A DNA stretch of 64,000 bases from Ectocarpus siliculosus (Eukaryota; Sar; Phaeophyceae; Ectocarpales; Ectocarpaceae). The notes under the pieces are model-generated. The model searched no databases. It saw only the letters and a list, made by a program, of their open reading frames with translations, and was not told the DNA's origin. The stretch lies in assembly GCA_000310025.1 (NCBI GenBank), contig FN649752.1, positions 118,695-182,694 of the forward strand, in the 5' to 3' direction. A program made the translations under genes and the position numbers. Positions 62,224 to 64,000 of this stretch are shown piece by piece (positions within the stretch are counted from its first letter, which is position 1; each line of letters begins with the position of its first letter).

Positions 62224-64000
62224 TAGTGAGTGTTGTAACGAATACTACACACCACCGTTCGTTGATTGGTAGACGAAATCGAAACTCGCTTCTTTGATTT
62301 TGAAGTGCTGGATAGAGGAGAGAACCGTTTACGTTGTGGAGAAAACAGTGCTGATGGAGTCTTGCCTGTGTTTTGGCACTCACTATACTTGCCCGCCATT
62401 GGGTACAAGTATGTATGTCGCAAGTTTTTCGATGTGGGAGACAAAAAAAAAAAAAAAATCCCCCTCGTTCGGCCCTGCATGCACCTTGGGTCTTGCGCCC
62501 AGCCCAACCGAAAGCGGACCATTGAACTGGGACTCCCTATCGCGCTCCACAAAGTCGACGCACCAAATCCGAGTCAGCAGCTACATGTATGTGGATGCTC
62601 TTGCTCACGCTCAAAGTTGATTGCTCGGAACACTTCTGTTCTGCTGATGATTTTCTTGCTGTTCTGCTGTCGGCGAGCCCACTGTTGTTCTGACTGCAAT
62701 CAGCCCTCTCGCCTTCTGCCTTTCACCACGCCTTTGTTGTTGCTGCTGCTGGTCGAGACAGTCTAACGAGGATGACCCTATGGTGCACGATGCTGCATGG
62801 ATCTCCAACAAATGCACCGACCCTTTCGAGTGATGCTGAGTGCTGACGACGAGATCGTGCCGTGTCTTGCACCCAGTAGGGCTGAGTGCAATGTTTTTCT
62901 TGTTGTGGCCATCGTGGGGAAAGCTTGACCATAAGTAAAGGGTGCCAGTTTTCTCAGGTGTTGTTGAATGCTATGGCCGTAGCGGTGGTACTACTGCTGT
63001 AGGCAGGCGCGAGTGTGGTCTTGAGGGCACTCATGCATGCGTTTCTGGCGTGGAAGAATAAGGATTGGCGATTGCGATTATTGACTCTCTAGGCTTTCTG
63101 GCGTGAATGCCGTCGGCAGCTGCCTGCAAGAGTGTACTCGTTCAGCGGTGTCATGTTATACATTAGTAGATAGATGTGTATGGCACATCCTGTAAGTATT
63201 GTAGGGTAGGTTGTGTGTCCTGCACGAGGGAATATGAAAGTATATGTATATGCTCTGGAGCGGTTGACACTTGTTTGTGTAGTTCGTCTCGTCGTGGCTG
63301 TCATTACCTCTGTGTGCGTGTACAGTGTACCCAATGCGTGCGCATTTTCCCGCTGGTGGGGAAAACAGTCCGTTACATCATTATATATAGCGATCCGTTT
63401 GGATCCGAGTTGGAGACGGTGCTTGACGCGAAATGGCGCTTGTTGTCGGAGTGTTCTTGTTTCAAGGGGCTGCTTGGGATGTGAGTCTGACTCTTCGTCG
63501 CTACTATCTGCACATGTAGCATAGGTTTTCGTCAAACAAAGCGTTCGCGCAAAAGATTGTCCAGCAATGCAAAGCAATGTTGATGGATGATTGACACCAG
63601 GCCCTCGGACGGGGCTTCCCAGTTCGTGTTTTAGGTGGCCGTTTGCTTCGCCGTGGGTCTTGAATGCAAACTAGAATTAATTACTGAGTGATGTATGGTA
63701 CTACTTCTATTCTGGACGAGGAAGTATTGATTGATTCGGGTTGGAAGTTGGACGCTGGAGCAACGTACATTGGAGTATACCGCAAGGTTGCGAGTCACCG
63801 CACCCCCGTGCGGTCGTTTTGTCGTTTTCTAAACATTTCCGCCATATAATTCAGACGCACGGACACCTCAGTTGTTCTGCGGTTGTTGCAGACTCCACAC
63901 GCAACGTACCCACACACGCGCACATCAACCACAGCAGTTAGCCTTGTGGGTGCTAGGTTTTAGTTTGAAAGCGAAAGTGCAACACTGATAGTGCTTCGTG
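62224..64000. other. Downstream of the phosphatase gene, no gene seen
   Basis: This stretch probably begins with the 3' untranslated region of the phosphatase. Frames up to 166 codons (62266-62766) lack domain resemblance and are read through homopolymers. No RNA gene or element with clear ends is visible up to the window edge. Confidence 0.4.

Overview
The window looks like nuclear DNA of a brown alga, most likely Ectocarpus or a close relative. That identification is inference, not proven here. It rests on GC-rich genes rich in alanine, glycine and serine runs, many introns of 0.3-2 kb, TTAGGG-type repeats inside introns, and gene order: all nine genes I can support alternate strictly between strands.

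Layout. (1) 712-17445 (+): a giant multi-bromodomain protein. I assembled 15 exons whose reading phases agree throughout; they encode about 3350 residues with an SR/serine-rich N-terminus, five bromodomain-like modules, a CAG-encoded glutamine tract and a long charged C-terminus. (2) 21028-37468: a histone cluster in three head-to-head pairs, H2A.Z(-)/H4(+), H1(-)/H3(+) and H2B(-)/H2A(+). Start codons within a pair are 330-370 bp apart, with CCAAT motifs between them. The five canonical genes (H1, H2A, H2B, H3, H4) each carry the same 17-nt hairpin 80-94 nt after the stop; H2A.Z does not. (3) 42161-55344 (-): a ten-exon ankyrin-repeat plus coiled-coil protein of about 536 residues, its introns loaded with transposon copies. 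(4) 57199-62223 (+): a nine-exon purple acid phosphatase of about 544 residues with every metal ligand present.

The gene-poor stretches, especially 30.2-36.2 kb and 42.5-53 kb, hold mobile elements: TA-flanked CAGT... inverted-repeat elements, a 211-bp element with about 67-bp inverted repeats, a 725-bp inverted-repeat element, and three related LINE-type copies, two of them abutting tail to body. A 100-base N gap at 41774-41873 sits inside poor homopolymeric sequence.

How the genes relate: the histone cluster supplies a full nucleosome set plus the H2A.Z variant and linker histone, and the neighbouring multi-bromodomain protein belongs to a family that reads acetylated histones. The ankyrin protein and the phosphatase have no evident link to chromatin.
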